The translations under genes and the position numbers were made by a program. Shown piece by piece: positions 38,614 through 47,491 of a DNA stretch of 64,000 bases. Source of the stretch: a virus; IMG/VR virus record IMGVR_UViG_3300042898_001429, positions 1 through 64,000 of that record. One strand, 5' to 3'. The notes beneath the pieces were generated by a model. It was not told the DNA's origin. It did not search any database and was given only the letters and a program-made list of their open reading frames with translations. Within the stretch, counting starts at the first letter, position 1. Every line of letters begins with the position of its first letter.

Positions 38614-40125
38614 TTAGAGGTTTTCTCGTACGTTGTTACCGCCAACGAATTGGCTGATATTGATTACAATGAATTCGGCAGGGGCTTGTAAAGACACTCC
38701 AATTTCAATGTGAACTTCACCTTGTTCAATTGTGCTATTTGTGTTGTTTGTAGCATCACAAACAATATAGTAAGCATCAGCCGCACTGCGTCCTTTAAGG
38801 CCACCCTGTGACCAGAAACTGGACAAGAAGTTGGATATACGTGCACTAATTTCTGACCACAAGCGCTCACCGTTTGGCTCAAACACAGCAGATTGTGTAA
38901 GTGCATCAACGTTTGCTTTGATGAAGTTAAGGCTACGACGGACTGGAACATACTTAGTGATGTCAGTCTTTTTAAGAGTACGAGCACCATTAACGATAAC
39001 TCCAGCACCAGGAATTGCTTTCATGGTGTTGACATTCAATGCATAAAGGTTTCCAATGTCGGATTCTGTAAAGGTTGTGGTAAGACCGAAGCAATTACGA
39101 ACGTCATACCCATAACCAGCAGGGGCCTTAGAAACTCCACGCTCGGTATCAACACGGGTATACAATCCAGCAATTGCTCCACCAGGGTAGGTGGTGCGAA
39201 GTGCAGCGGTTCCCGAAGTTGCTGGGTTTGACATTTCCAACATTGGGTAATACACAGCAGCATATGATGAAATGCTATAAGCACTAATGGTGCTTGTAAT
39301 GGTATTAACGGAAGTTGCAGTACTGAGTGGGTCAATAATCAAGAATGAGTTTCCACGATTTTCAACGTAGTTAATTGCACTGTTAATAATTGTTGAGTTT
39401 GACTTACCTACAAGGTTAAACAATAACTGACCATTAATAGTATTAAAACTGTTAAGGGTTGTAGACCATGCAAGTTGCGTGGCAGCCGAAGTGTCATCTG
39501 TAAGACTTTCACCATCGGCACCCGTTGAAGGGGTCAATGTAGCGTTAGTTACAATATAAGTTGCTCCAGTAAAGTTCTGAAGGTTGGATACTGAAAGGTA
39601 TGAAGAGTAGTTATTTATAACAGTTGGGGCATACCGAGAGTCATCTGGGTTCAAACTTAGTTCTGACCAGCGCTCAACTTCTCCGCCGTTATAAACAGCA
39701 ACAACATTAAAAGTTGGAGTATTACCAGCAACTAAGCCAGCGGTAATTGTTACTGAAAGACTATTTCCCCATGTACCAACATTTTTAGCATTTAGTTTAA
39801 ACAATGTTGTTCCAGCGGAACCATTAAATGTTCCTGTAACGTTAACCGTAGCGGGAGTAGCACTAGCGCCTACAACACGAGCAACATAAGCGGTGCGACC
39901 ACCATTTGCAAAGAAATGGTAAACCGAATAGCCTAATTCGTAAGCACTTGAAACATCTCCAAATTGGGCTTTGAATGAGTTCCATGAATCAACAGCCACT
40001 GGACTAGTTGGTCCACGAAGTGCCGTGCCGAGAAAAGCGGCGGCAGTGGTAGTTGGTCCAGTGGCAACCGAGGTCGCAAAAGGACTCTCAGTTACGTAAA
40101 CACCTGGACTGTTGTATTGGGCCAT
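38614..40125 (-). CDS. Tail sheath protein
   Basis: The 503-residue contractile sheath protein. The N-terminal MAQYNSPGVYVTE is the typical sheath start; the middle is a variable beta-rich part; the C-terminal NGARTLKKTDITKYVPVRRSLNFIKANVDALTQSAVFEPNGERLWSEISARISNFLSSFWSQGGLKG and IEQGEVHIEIGVSLQAPAEFIVINISQF are strongly conserved in sheath proteins. It proves a contractile tail. Confidence 0.96.
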   Translation of the reverse strand: MAQYNSPGVYVTESPFATSVATGPTTTAAAFLGTALRGPTSPVAVDSWNSFKAQFGDVSSAYELGYSVYHFFANGGRTAYVARVVGASATPATVNVTGTFNGSAGTTLFKLNAKNVGTWGNSLSVTITAGLVAGNTPTFNVVAVYNGGEVERWSELSLNPDDSRYAPTVINNYSSYLSVSNLQNFTGATYIVTNATLTPSTGADGESLTDDTSAATQLAWSTTLNSFNTINGQLLFNLVGKSNSTIINSAINYVENRGNSFLIIDPLSTATSVNTITSTISAYSISSYAAVYYPMLEMSNPATSGTAALRTTYPGGAIAGLYTRVDTERGVSKAPAGYGYDVRNCFGLTTTFTESDIGNLYALNVNTMKAIPGAGVIVNGARTLKKTDITKYVPVRRSLNFIKANVDALTQSAVFEPNGERLWSEISARISNFLSSFWSQGGLKGRSAADAYYIVCDATNNTNSTIEQGEVHIEIGVSLQAPAEFIVINISQFVGGNNVRENL

Positions 40126-40170
40126 TATAAACTCCTATAGGAAAAGGTAGACGGGGGGAACATTTGGAAG

Positions 40171-40842
40171 TCAGTAATCAATAGTAGCCTTAACTGAAAG
40201 GACTTGCTGAGCACCGTACATATCTGATGAGGTCAATTCTGCCCCCATCTGTAACGTGTATATTTTGCGGAAAATCCGCTTACGATAACCAGCCTCGGGG
40301 TCAAGGAGGTCGGCTGTCGTCCAGTCCAACAATTCCAAACGACGGTTGGTACCATCGGCTTCAATATTGATGGATGACTTTCGGAAGGGGAAAATCTTCC
40401 TAAGAATTGTTGAGGTCAATTGACGGTCATGGAGAGCCGTACGACTAAACGTTGAAATCTGATAAACAAGGTCAACAGGTATAAACTCGTTAGTGTGCAA
40501 CACTTTAAAGTTATTTTTATTAGTAAAGTTTGACAAATCAGAAGACTCACTGGGCCAGTACGTTACTGCATCAGGTCGTTTTTCCCAGCCCGCAGGGGCA
40601 CTTGCCCCACCAGCAGTATTGAAGTAAACCAATTCAGTTTCTGAATGCTGGCGGTTACGGGCATGTACCAAGTCAATCATTTCAATAGTAATGAAAGGGT
40701 ACGTACGTTCGGTTTCACCTTCTGGGTAACGAAAGAACACTTGAACTGGACGAGCCACGTCCCTGTCATCATATACATGCAGATTGTTTAAAGCCTTCTT
40801 GATGGCTTCATCTTCGGCAAGAAGGAACCCAGCCCGAGCCAT
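40171..40842 (-). CDS. Tail terminator/completion-like protein
   Basis: A 223-residue protein between the neck genes and the sheath, the place of the tail terminator (T4 gp15-like). It contains RPVQVFFRYPEGETERTYPFITIEMIDLVHARNRQ, typical of such caps, and a C-terminal LQMGAELTSSDMYGAQQVL. It should cap the sheath/tube at the head side. Assigned by position and style, not by a diagnostic motif. Confidence 0.65.
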   Translation of the reverse strand: MARAGFLLAEDEAIKKALNNLHVYDDRDVARPVQVFFRYPEGETERTYPFITIEMIDLVHARNRQHSETELVYFNTAGGASAPAGWEKRPDAVTYWPSESSDLSNFTNKNNFKVLHTNEFIPVDLVYQISTFSRTALHDRQLTSTILRKIFPFRKSSINIEADGTNRRLELLDWTTADLLDPEAGYRKRIFRKIYTLQMGAELTSSDMYGAQQVLSVKATIDY

Positions 40843-41261
40843 TAGAAGTTCTCCATAAGGGTACGGCGCAACCTAGAGTTAATTTCTTCAGTGTCTTTAT
40901 CTTGCTGTTGAAGGATTGTGCCCCGTAAAAGAGGGGTAGGAGCAAGGTGCCCATTTCCGTATTCCAAGTTCATTGCTCTTTCCTGGGTGGCGTCATCCCC
41001 AGAGATTGAGTATGCAAATTGACGGTTTTCATGTTCATAAGAAACTGAAATAGAATCGGCAATGTCAGCCCAACCAGTGCCAGATTTACGGGCATTTTCT
41101 TGCATTTCATTTTGGGTTTGTTTAGCCTTAGAGTGGAGTATCTCCATAAGGGTCTTGTCGTATATACGCAAAAGGTTGTCCACATAGTCCACAGCACTCA
41201 ATGAGCCGTTGAAAATACCACCAGAACCCTTGGGCGTGTATGTTGAAGAAAAGCCACTCAT
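40842..41261 (-). CDS. Neck protein (HK97 gp10-like)
   Basis: A 139-residue protein with LLRIYDKTLMEILHSKAKQTQNEMQENARKSGTGWADIADSISVSYEHENRQFAYSISG, the helix-then-beta pattern of gp10-type head-tail joining proteins (helix with ...GWxDxTxxLxxSI...). The C-terminal part has a proline-rich loop and a helix. It is encoded between two other neck proteins. Confidence 0.68.
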   Translation of the reverse strand: MSGFSSTYTPKGSGGIFNGSLSAVDYVDNLLRIYDKTLMEILHSKAKQTQNEMQENARKSGTGWADIADSISVSYEHENRQFAYSISGDDATQERAMNLEYGNGHLAPTPLLRGTILQQQDKDTEEINSRLRRTLMENF

Positions 41262-41293
41262 CGGCGGGACTCCAGGGTTCTAGGCGTTGGACC

Positions 41294-41314
41294 CCCTAAT
41301 GAGCACCATTAGGG
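41294..41314. other. Intergenic hairpin between neck genes
   Basis: An 8-bp perfect stem (CCCTAATG/CATTAGGG) with a 5-base loop lies in the 67-base gap after the gene ending at 41329. No U run follows in the direction of transcription. It may stabilise or process the late mRNA, or act as a weak terminator. Confidence 0.5.
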
Positions 41315-41328
41315 TTACAACTATTTTA

Positions 41329-41865
41329 TCAGGTACCAGGCAACCTTGAAGGCCAAGGCAAATTTTGTGTTGCAAAGGGTGCTGGACCTGTGTCAAAAGG
41401 CATTTCTTGGTCAACATAAATTTCAAGACCTTCAACGACAATAAGGACATCGTCCTTAGCACGCCCTCTTACCTTGTAAGACATCACTGACATATAACGA
41501 CCATCATATAAAAAGATGTCATTTAGATGGTTCCTATACTCAAAAGGGTCACTAATACCTGCTTGACGAAAGTCTTCAATTGATGCCACAACGTTTACAA
41601 TTTCAACGGGTTGGCGACCTTCAGGAATTGCACGCTTAGTATCTTCAGACTCTGTGACCATTAAAACAGGGACAACAACACCCGCTTTGTATTTACGACC
41701 ACTGGCACCATACCCGCCTTCGTCGTAGACATCATCATATGTAGAGCCTGCACTAGCAGATGCGGCAAATGGTTGATACTCAAACCACATGATAGTTTCA
41801 CCAACTTGTTGCTGGTACCCACGATACTGCTTGCGAATGTGGGCTAGTTCTCTGCGTACATCCAT
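41329..41865 (-). CDS. Head-tail joining-like protein
   Basis: A 178-residue protein with MWFEYQPFAASASAGSTYDDVYDEGGYG near the N-terminus and IFLYDGRYMSVMSYKVRGRAKDDVLIVVEGLEIYVDQEMPFD near the end, a beta-rich fold like head completion/stopper proteins. It starts at the stop of the upstream neck gene. The call is by position and composition. Confidence 0.65.
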   Translation of the reverse strand: MDVRRELAHIRKQYRGYQQQVGETIMWFEYQPFAASASAGSTYDDVYDEGGYGASGRKYKAGVVVPVLMVTESEDTKRAIPEGRQPVEIVNVVASIEDFRQAGISDPFEYRNHLNDIFLYDGRYMSVMSYKVRGRAKDDVLIVVEGLEIYVDQEMPFDTGPAPFATQNLPWPSRLPGT

Positions 41866-42668
41866 TACAAGAACGTGTTGGTCGTGTAACCACTAGGTGG
41901 GTCCATATCAATAAAGATATCCTCACGCAACGGTTCATCTGGAGCAGTGATGAGGATGTGACCTTCTGTGTCATCAGCAAAGATGCGCTCAATGGGACCA
42001 TAATCCCCAAGTTCTTTGGCTTTGAACAATGGTACGTAACGGTTAGTAGTGCGAGACACACGGCGAAGGCTGAACTGTTCAATACGCTCAGGACCAATAT
42101 TGAGGTTATTGGCGTGCTTACGGTACTCAATTTCCCATGCTTGGCAGAGGTTCTGGAGCATACGAAAACGAGAACTAGCAGGGATGTGTACGGACTCTGA
42201 GGTCATTACATCAATGTCACGGGCATACTCAGTCATAAGAGCCTGTAGAGCCTCTACAAGCGCTCCCAGACCCACTACGTCCAACACAGCGGCTGATGCC
42301 TGCTCTAAAGGTACGGCAATGGTTGGGGTATGGAAGTTAATTGAACGTTCTGAGTAAAATTGAAGGTCTTCAGGAAGAATCCACTCATAGTAATATCCTT
42401 CCACCATAATCTTTGTCCCCGCTGTAGGGGTGGTTGCCATACGTAAAATACCGTTACGTGCATCCAGGCTGTACTGGCTAGTAGTTAATTCCGTTGCGCT
42501 GGCACCAGTAGTGCTAGCAATCCACAAAGTAGTACTATCAACATTAGTTTGTCCTAGTTCGTAAGTGCGTCCAATGGCATCAAAAGACACCTGAAAGAAT
42601 TTAGGGAAGTCACGAAGGTAGTTTCGTGCCAATTGCATTGTGTGTTCAAGGGGAGTCAAAGTAGCCAT
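41865..42668 (-). CDS. Neck/head completion protein
   Basis: A 267-residue protein. It has a beta-rich N-terminal part (LARNYLRDFPKFFQVSFDAIGRTYELGQTNVDSTTLWI) with an NDDLF-like turn, and a helical C-terminal ALVEALQALMTEYARDIDVM. Its place between capsid region and tail completion genes suggests a T4 gp13/14-type neck function. No diagnostic motif is visible. Confidence 0.65.
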   Translation of the reverse strand: MATLTPLEHTMQLARNYLRDFPKFFQVSFDAIGRTYELGQTNVDSTTLWIASTTGASATELTTSQYSLDARNGILRMATTPTAGTKIMVEGYYYEWILPEDLQFYSERSINFHTPTIAVPLEQASAAVLDVVGLGALVEALQALMTEYARDIDVMTSESVHIPASSRFRMLQNLCQAWEIEYRKHANNLNIGPERIEQFSLRRVSRTTNRYVPLFKAKELGDYGPIERIFADDTEGHILITAPDEPLREDIFIDMDPPSGYTTNTFL

Positions 42669-42676
42669 AGTCTATT

Positions 42677-42838
42677 TTACTGGTCTCCAGAGCCTGCGCC
42701 TGGGATAGTGTCTTGGGCAGGTTGGTTTACCTGTGGCTGGGTTTCACGATAACGGCGTGCCATAACGCCACGGACACGTGTTATGTCACTTACAGTACCT
42801 GTAGGTCTAGATATGGGGCGTTCTAAATCAGTCACCAT
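42677..42838 (-). CDS. Short hypothetical protein
   Basis: A 53-residue protein (MVTDLERPISRPTGTVSDITRVRGVMARRYRE...) with a basic middle and a Pro/Gln/Gly-rich end. Its ATG overlaps the TGA of the upstream zinc protein and AAAGGA precedes it, so it is a real coupled gene. Role unknown; it fits exactly between the zinc protein and the neck protein. Confidence 0.65.
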   Translation of the reverse strand: MVTDLERPISRPTGTVSDITRVRGVMARRYRETQPQVNQPAQDTIPGAGSGDQ

Positions 42839-43074
42839 AATTCCTTTGGACACGCAGAATGTAACAATTTAACTTTAGCAGGCATAAAGCAATGGCACAA
42901 AGAGCACTGCTTGGTAACCATGAGTTCGGGGCAGGATTCACATATAGATAAACGATTATCTGCTGTTTCAGTATCTACATACTCAGTCTCAGGGTTCAGA
43001 AAATCTAAAGGAGAGACGTTGCCTTGTTCTTGCTGTGCAAGGTTTTTAGCCTTCCACTCTTGCCATAGGCTCAT
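42832..43074 (-). CDS. DUF6171-like zinc-ribbon protein
   Basis: An 80-residue protein with NRLSICESCPELMVTKQCSLCHCFMPAKVKLLHSACPKELW. The cysteine layout (CxxC ... CxxC...C) and the ending matches small phage proteins known as DUF6171, which probably bind zinc. The ATG at 43074 overlaps the upstream stop (ATGA); a longer start would lie in that gene. Its function is unknown. Confidence 0.78.
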   Translation of the reverse strand: MSLWQEWKAKNLAQQEQGNVSPLDFLNPETEYVDTETADNRLSICESCPELMVTKQCSLCHCFMPAKVKLLHSACPKELW

Positions 43075-43277
43075 TGCTGTCCCCCATGGAGCCGTTCTAC
43101 AACTTTTGTAAACTTTTCCCCGTCCCATTCAGACCCGTATGCCAAATCTTTATCATGTAAAACAAACGTAGGATTTGAAAAGTATGCAGACACCATCAAA
43201 TCACGCATATTTCCTGTTTTTGGAATAGGGATGCTAAAAGCAATATCTCCCTCAACAATTACAACAATATAGTCCAT
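43071..43277 (-). CDS. Small hypothetical protein
   Basis: A 68-residue protein (MDYIVVIVEGDIAFSIPIPKTGNM...) that begins with a hydrophobic beta strand and ends in a charged helix. It precedes the zinc-ribbon protein with a 4-base overlap. No family recognised. Confidence 0.65.
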   Translation of the reverse strand: MDYIVVIVEGDIAFSIPIPKTGNMRDLMVSAYFSNPTFVLHDKDLAYGSEWDGEKFTKVVERLHGGQQ

Positions 43278-43298
43278 TTAATAATCCTTTAAAAGTTT

Positions 43299-44381
43299 TT
43301 AAGAAAAGTAAGGATATCCATCACATTTTGAGTCTGTCCAATAGTAAGTACCTGTCAATGGGCATTGGATTACACGGTAGGACACACCGTAGGAACAATT
43401 ACTACCACATGAGTAGCAAATGTTGTAGTCACCAAAAAATTTAAGATATGGGTTAAAAGCAACATTGTAAACGTAGACCCAACGGTTATCGGCACTTCCA
43501 TAACCATACCGTTCCATCCATAAGTTCCAACCCTCATACAAACCAGATGCATCTTGAAGGCTAAAACGGTCAGTACAACTACCTGTGTTGGTCCAATCAG
43601 TGACAATATGTTCGGTACACCCTGATTTAGTAATATATTCTTGGTATTGGTCTTGACCGTTGCATCCGCCACCGCAACCGACAGTTCTATTACGTGTTTG
43701 AAGGGCAGACCAGCCATTAGTGCTAGCCGCTTTACACTCACATGCTCTTTCTGTACAAGTAGTCTCAGAAACTACGTTATATGGAGAGGTGGGTTCGCAT
43801 CCACTTTTTGTGTAAGTTGTTGTAGTAACTGTTTTTCTTCCGCATGTTCCGCAGTCTGCATCAACACTTGAAGAAGACGAACCCCATCCTGTGCCACCAT
43901 TGGCAACAGTACGACAATCTAAAGGCGTTGTAACGTTTCTAACCGTTGGGATATCACTAGTACCTGCGGAGTTTGTTGCTGATAAATAGTAATTATAAGT
44001 AGTGTTTTCCACTAACCCAGTAATAGTGGATGTTACATCTTGAGATGTAGCACCTGTAAGGGCAGTAAGTTCTGTGCCTGCGGTATACGCACTATCCGCA
44101 TTCTTTTTGTAATAGAAACGAGGAGTAGCGGAAAGGTTGTTAGGGTCAACTGCACCATTAGCAGTAATCCTGTCAAATGCAGATGATGAACCAGCGGCAG
44201 TGGTAACTACTGGTCTGTTGTTCCAAACCTCAACCCACCCTGAGCCATTGTGTGCAAAAACCTTTTTAGCGTAAGACCACACGCTTGGGGAGGTACAGTA
44301 CCTGACGTCAGCCCAAGCAGTAAAAGCACTAGCGCCAGTTGCAAAACCTTTGGGAGGTTTATTTAGGTCTGTAGCAGGCAT
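43299..44381 (-). CDS. Cysteine-rich appendage protein with fibronectin-III-like domain
   Basis: A 360-residue protein. Residues ~55-150 look like a fibronectin type III domain (RPVVTTAAGSSSAFDRITANG ... TITGLVENTTYNYYLSATNSAGTS). From ~155 to the end it is cysteine-rich (roughly 20 Cys), with repeats such as GRKTVTTTTYTKSGCEP and DQYQEYITKSGCTEH that recall small disulfide-stabilised modules like thrombospondin type 1. Such Cys density suggests an exported or surface-exposed virion part. It is followed by a tail-fibre-like gene upstream. No specific function known. Confidence 0.7.
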   Translation of the reverse strand: MPATDLNKPPKGFATGASAFTAWADVRYCTSPSVWSYAKKVFAHNGSGWVEVWNNRPVVTTAAGSSSAFDRITANGAVDPNNLSATPRFYYKKNADSAYTAGTELTALTGATSQDVTSTITGLVENTTYNYYLSATNSAGTSDIPTVRNVTTPLDCRTVANGGTGWGSSSSSVDADCGTCGRKTVTTTTYTKSGCEPTSPYNVVSETTCTERACECKAASTNGWSALQTRNRTVGCGGGCNGQDQYQEYITKSGCTEHIVTDWTNTGSCTDRFSLQDASGLYEGWNLWMERYGYGSADNRWVYVYNVAFNPYLKFFGDYNICYSCGSNCSYGVSYRVIQCPLTGTYYWTDSKCDGYPYFS

Positions 44382-44384
44382 CTG

Positions 44385-45182
44385 CTAAACCTGAATGTAG
44401 ACGTCGCCAGCCGCTCCAGTAGGCGGAGTGGCAGAAGTTCCTACGGTAACGTTTCCAACAGTTGGCCTGCCTGTAATACCTGTCCATGGGGCAGCCGTGG
44501 CTGTACCAGTAAGGTTTGCTGTGATAGTTCCAGCAGAAAAGTTGCCACTTCCATCACGCTGAACAATATTATTAGCAGTATTAGTAGTGGATACTGCTAC
44601 ATACTCAGCAACGTTTTCCCACATACTTGAGGTGGTTTTAATGTATACCTGAGATTGCCCAGTACTAGAAGATACTGAAGTGTTGATGTAGATGTCACCA
44701 ACAGTGCCAAGGCTAGAACCTGGGGCACCAACTCCAGTACGAATGTGATTACTTGGCGTAGTAATACGCTTATCAATAATACGTGCTTCAGTAATAATGT
44801 CAGTAGTTCCAGCAGCACGGTATACCGAGGCAAGGAATACGTCACCAGCAGACAGTGGTGGGAATGTAGGGTTAGAACCACCATAGGCAGTACCATCACG
44901 CTTAGTTATGGTTCCAACGGAGTTTACTACTACAAGGTCAAAACGAGCCGACCCAGAACTACCCTGTCCTAGAGAAAGGGTAGTAGATGCAACAGTGAAG
45001 TAAGCGCCATTAGAAACGACTTCACCAGCAGCAATTGTTACTGTCTGGTCAGAGTTAGCAGATACAGCACAACCAGAAATGACACCAGTTCTGCGGTCAC
45101 CTAGGGCTACGAAATCACCACTATCAGGCTCAGATTGGTCTATTACCGAGGCGTCAGGAGCATTGGGGATTCTATAACCCAT
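44385..45182 (-). CDS. Tail/head appendage protein
   Basis: A 265-residue beta-rich Thr/Ser/Gly/Val-rich protein. RRTGVISGCAVSANSDQTVTIAAGEVVSNGAYFTV and SARFDLVVVNSVGTITKRDG resemble phage fibre N-terminal modules, and the C-terminal part (NIVQRDGSGNFSAGTITANLTGTATAAPW) is the usual fibre stalk motif. It is located between the capsid region and the Cys-rich protein, so it may be a head fibre or a second receptor-binding appendage. Confidence 0.7.
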   Translation of the reverse strand: MGYRIPNAPDASVIDQSEPDSGDFVALGDRRTGVISGCAVSANSDQTVTIAAGEVVSNGAYFTVASTTLSLGQGSSGSARFDLVVVNSVGTITKRDGTAYGGSNPTFPPLSAGDVFLASVYRAAGTTDIITEARIIDKRITTPSNHIRTGVGAPGSSLGTVGDIYINTSVSSSTGQSQVYIKTTSSMWENVAEYVAVSTTNTANNIVQRDGSGNFSAGTITANLTGTATAAPWTGITGRPTVGNVTVGTSATPPTGAAGDVYIQV

Positions 45183-45190
45183 TATTTACC

Positions 45191-45427
45191 TCAGAGAGTA
45201 TCGTAGATGTTTCCGTGCGCCTTCAGGTGTGTGAAGAGGTCGGAAGGGATGTTGTAGGTTTTGCCTTCTTCAAAGTCATAAACCTTGCTGCCCCAATACA
45301 TTGTCCAGGTGCCTTTAACACGGGCACGCTTTTGGTCGGACTCTGGTGCTGGTGCGGGGGTTGCAATAACTTCTTCCGTATCGGAAATAGGTTCTGCAAA
45401 TACATTTGTTGTTCGGGTGGTAGCCAT
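45191..45427 (-). CDS. Small protein encoded after the capsid gene
   Basis: A 78-residue protein with a disordered start and a compact end (GTWTMYWGSKVYDFEEGKTYNIPSDLFTHLKAHGNIYDTL). Short proteins with this ending follow capsid genes in several actinophages. It could decorate the capsid or take part in neck assembly (inference). It starts 84 bases after the major capsid stop, downstream of a strong hairpin. Confidence 0.7.
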   Translation of the reverse strand: MATTRTTNVFAEPISDTEEVIATPAPAPESDQKRARVKGTWTMYWGSKVYDFEEGKTYNIPSDLFTHLKAHGNIYDTL

Positions 45428-45465
45428 TTATAACTCCTAGTTATGTGTATGTGTGTGTTGGTGAA

Positions 45466-45493
45466 ATGGTGAGGGGCCGAAACCCCTCACCAT
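45466..45493 (-). terminator. Terminator-like hairpin after the major capsid gene
   Basis: An 11-bp perfect stem (ATGGTGAGGGG with CCCCTCACCAT) and a 6-base loop lies 18 bases after the capsid stop codon. Only three T follow, so termination may be partial. This would lower expression of downstream genes relative to capsid protein, as in many phages. Confidence 0.6.
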
Positions 45494-45510
45494 CATATCT
45501 CACTCCTTTA

Positions 45511-46599
45511 TCAGGAGATTGAACCACCGAGTGTGTTAATAAGTACACGGGATTCTGCGGTGATAACACCGAAGCCCCAAATTGCGTACCAAGCAAGTCC
45601 ATGCTCACGACCAAAGTCAATGACGCCACCGTCACGGAGTTCCACTGGCAATGCAATGGCTTGTCCGAAGGCGTTGTCACCAATCATGATGGCTGAGTAT
45701 GAGTTTGCTGAAGGCTCTTGAGCACCAGCAAGTCCTGTGTTGATGTCAACAACGCCTGAACCAAGCGCTGAAGTCTTCAAAACCTGGGTGGTTTCAATGA
45801 ATACTACGTCATAGAGACGACCAATTTCACCGAGCATAAAGTTACCTGGAGCGGCATACTTTGTTACTTCAATGAATTCAGGCCAGTCACGGATTGAACG
45901 GCTTTGTGATGGGTGAACGAAACAAACGTAAGTGTCGCCAAGGCGAGGAATGTTTTGTCCAGCAAGCACTTCAACTGCGTCCTTGATGGAAGCAGGTGAC
46001 ATGTAGCCAGGTGATGCAGAAGCACCAAGGGTACCTGCATCATAAGGTGAGATAGCACCACGAGTGGTAGCCGCTGTACGACCAAACACTACGTTTGGTG
46101 CAACTGCTGCGCCTCCACCGAAAGGGATACCTGCGGAATAAAGGGTGTTACGAGCCTGAGCGTCCATTGACTGCGCCATGTGGCGACCAAGGAGACGAGA
46201 AGCAGACGCCATGACGTCATCAAATGATGCATTGAGCAACAATTCGGTGACAGCCGTAGCCTGACCCTGTTCCTTAACAGTGATTTGGATTTGGCTAGCG
46301 GAAAGAGCCACTGGCTCCATACGCACACCTTCAGTTAGTTGTGCACCAACCTGCTCATCAACCGAAAGGTTGTTGTAACGCATGAAGTTAATAGTGAGAC
46401 CTGGCATAACGCCCAGTTCCGTCTTCTTGACGGCAAACTGTTCAAAGCGAAGCACTGGCATCGCTTGGAAAAGGATTTCTTTTGACCAGATAGTCTGGAT
46501 TGCTGGGCTGAGTGTTGCATCACTTGAGTAGCCTGTGGTCGTAATTGACCCAAGACCTGCTCCTGTAATAGCACCACCGACGGGACCTGGAAGGGCCAT
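45511..46599 (-). CDS. Major capsid protein (N4-gp56/HK97-fold type)
   Basis: The 362-residue product has the N4-gp56 family signature: TTGYSSDATLSPAIQTIWSKEILFQAMPVLRFEQFAVKKTELGVMPGLTINFMRYNNLSVDEQVGAQLTEGVRME, then GRHMAQSMDAQARNTLY and HPSQSRSIRDWPEFIEVTKYAAPGNFMLGEIGRLYDVVFIET. It forms the icosahedral shell. It is encoded directly after the scaffold gene. The N-terminus shows no obvious prohead-protease cleavage domain, consistent with a separate scaffold. Confidence 0.94.
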   Translation of the reverse strand: MALPGPVGGAITGAGLGSITTTGYSSDATLSPAIQTIWSKEILFQAMPVLRFEQFAVKKTELGVMPGLTINFMRYNNLSVDEQVGAQLTEGVRMEPVALSASQIQITVKEQGQATAVTELLLNASFDDVMASASRLLGRHMAQSMDAQARNTLYSAGIPFGGGAAVAPNVVFGRTAATTRGAISPYDAGTLGASASPGYMSPASIKDAVEVLAGQNIPRLGDTYVCFVHPSQSRSIRDWPEFIEVTKYAAPGNFMLGEIGRLYDVVFIETTQVLKTSALGSGVVDINTGLAGAQEPSANSYSAIMIGDNAFGQAIALPVELRDGGVIDFGREHGLAWYAIWGFGVITAESRVLINTLGGSIS

Positions 46600-46633
46600 A
46601 GTGTTATCCTCCGTGGATAGGGGTTGTTATGTT

Positions 46634-47443
46634 TTAGTACCGACCCCTACGAGAGGGGGTGGCGTTCATGAGCCGTTCACGCATCTTTGCATACTGTTCC
46701 ATTGGCATATTCCGAATATCTTCGGCTGTAAGCGTTTGGTATTCCGTTTGATTTTCCATAGGCCCAGTGGGGGGTGACGTTGGCGACACTCCCCTCAAAC
46801 GACCCTGCTGTTGCTGAGTCGCTTGTTGGATTGATTCAATAATAGCATTACTTCTCTCACGAAGCACGGCGATTGAGTTTTCAATTTCTTCTTCGCTGTT
46901 TCCTGCGACCAAGTCAATGAGTTCAGGGATAATTGCTTCCTGCTCATCGTTCACTCGGCGTTGACGATATGAGGTCAGTGCCTGCAATGCACGCTCTTTT
47001 TCAAGGAGTGCTTCTTGCTGGGAACGCTGGCGCTCAATTTCATCAAAGCGGGTCTTATAATCTTGCTCAATCTGAGACAACTTTACGTTGAACTCATCTT
47101 CACGCTTGAGCAGAAGTTCTTTTGCACTGAGTTCAGATACTTCTCGTTCCCGAATAAGTTCTGATTCCTTGCTTGCACGCATTTCGGCTTCTTTTTGAGC
47201 AGCCTCACGCTCTTGAGCAATCAAGTTCATTTGCTCTTCCATCGCTTTTACACGTGTATCTGCGTCTTCAAGACGCTTGTACATCTTGTCTTTTTCCTGC
47301 TTGCGGATTGACTCAACGTCATCCTCAGTAAAAGTCTTGGATGGATTCTTTTTCATTGCGTCCTCAACGAACTGCTCCACTTGTGGAGAGTCTACTGGAA
47401 CGGAAATAATGTCCCCTTCGGGGACGTTGCTACGGTTTGCCAT
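46634..47443 (-). CDS. Scaffolding protein
   Basis: A 269-residue protein dominated by a long coiled-coil helix (about 40-200, with many Glu/Lys/Arg/Gln heptads such as RELSQIEQDYKTRFDEIERQRSQQEALLEKERALQAL) and a Pro/Thr-rich then basic C-terminus. Position between portal and major capsid protein and composition are those of capsid scaffolds, which guide shell assembly and then leave. No protease domain is seen. Confidence 0.85.
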   Translation of the reverse strand: MANRSNVPEGDIISVPVDSPQVEQFVEDAMKKNPSKTFTEDDVESIRKQEKDKMYKRLEDADTRVKAMEEQMNLIAQEREAAQKEAEMRASKESELIREREVSELSAKELLLKREDEFNVKLSQIEQDYKTRFDEIERQRSQQEALLEKERALQALTSYRQRRVNDEQEAIIPELIDLVAGNSEEEIENSIAVLRERSNAIIESIQQATQQQQGRLRGVSPTSPPTGPMENQTEYQTLTAEDIRNMPMEQYAKMRERLMNATPSRRGRY

Positions 47444-47491
47444 AGGATTTACCTCATTTGTTTGGCGGATTGGAACTTGTTTTGTTTACTT

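Noticed and set aside
41294-41314. Hairpin read as a factor-independent terminator
   Set aside because: No U run follows the stem on the transcribed strand, so it was listed only as a hairpin.
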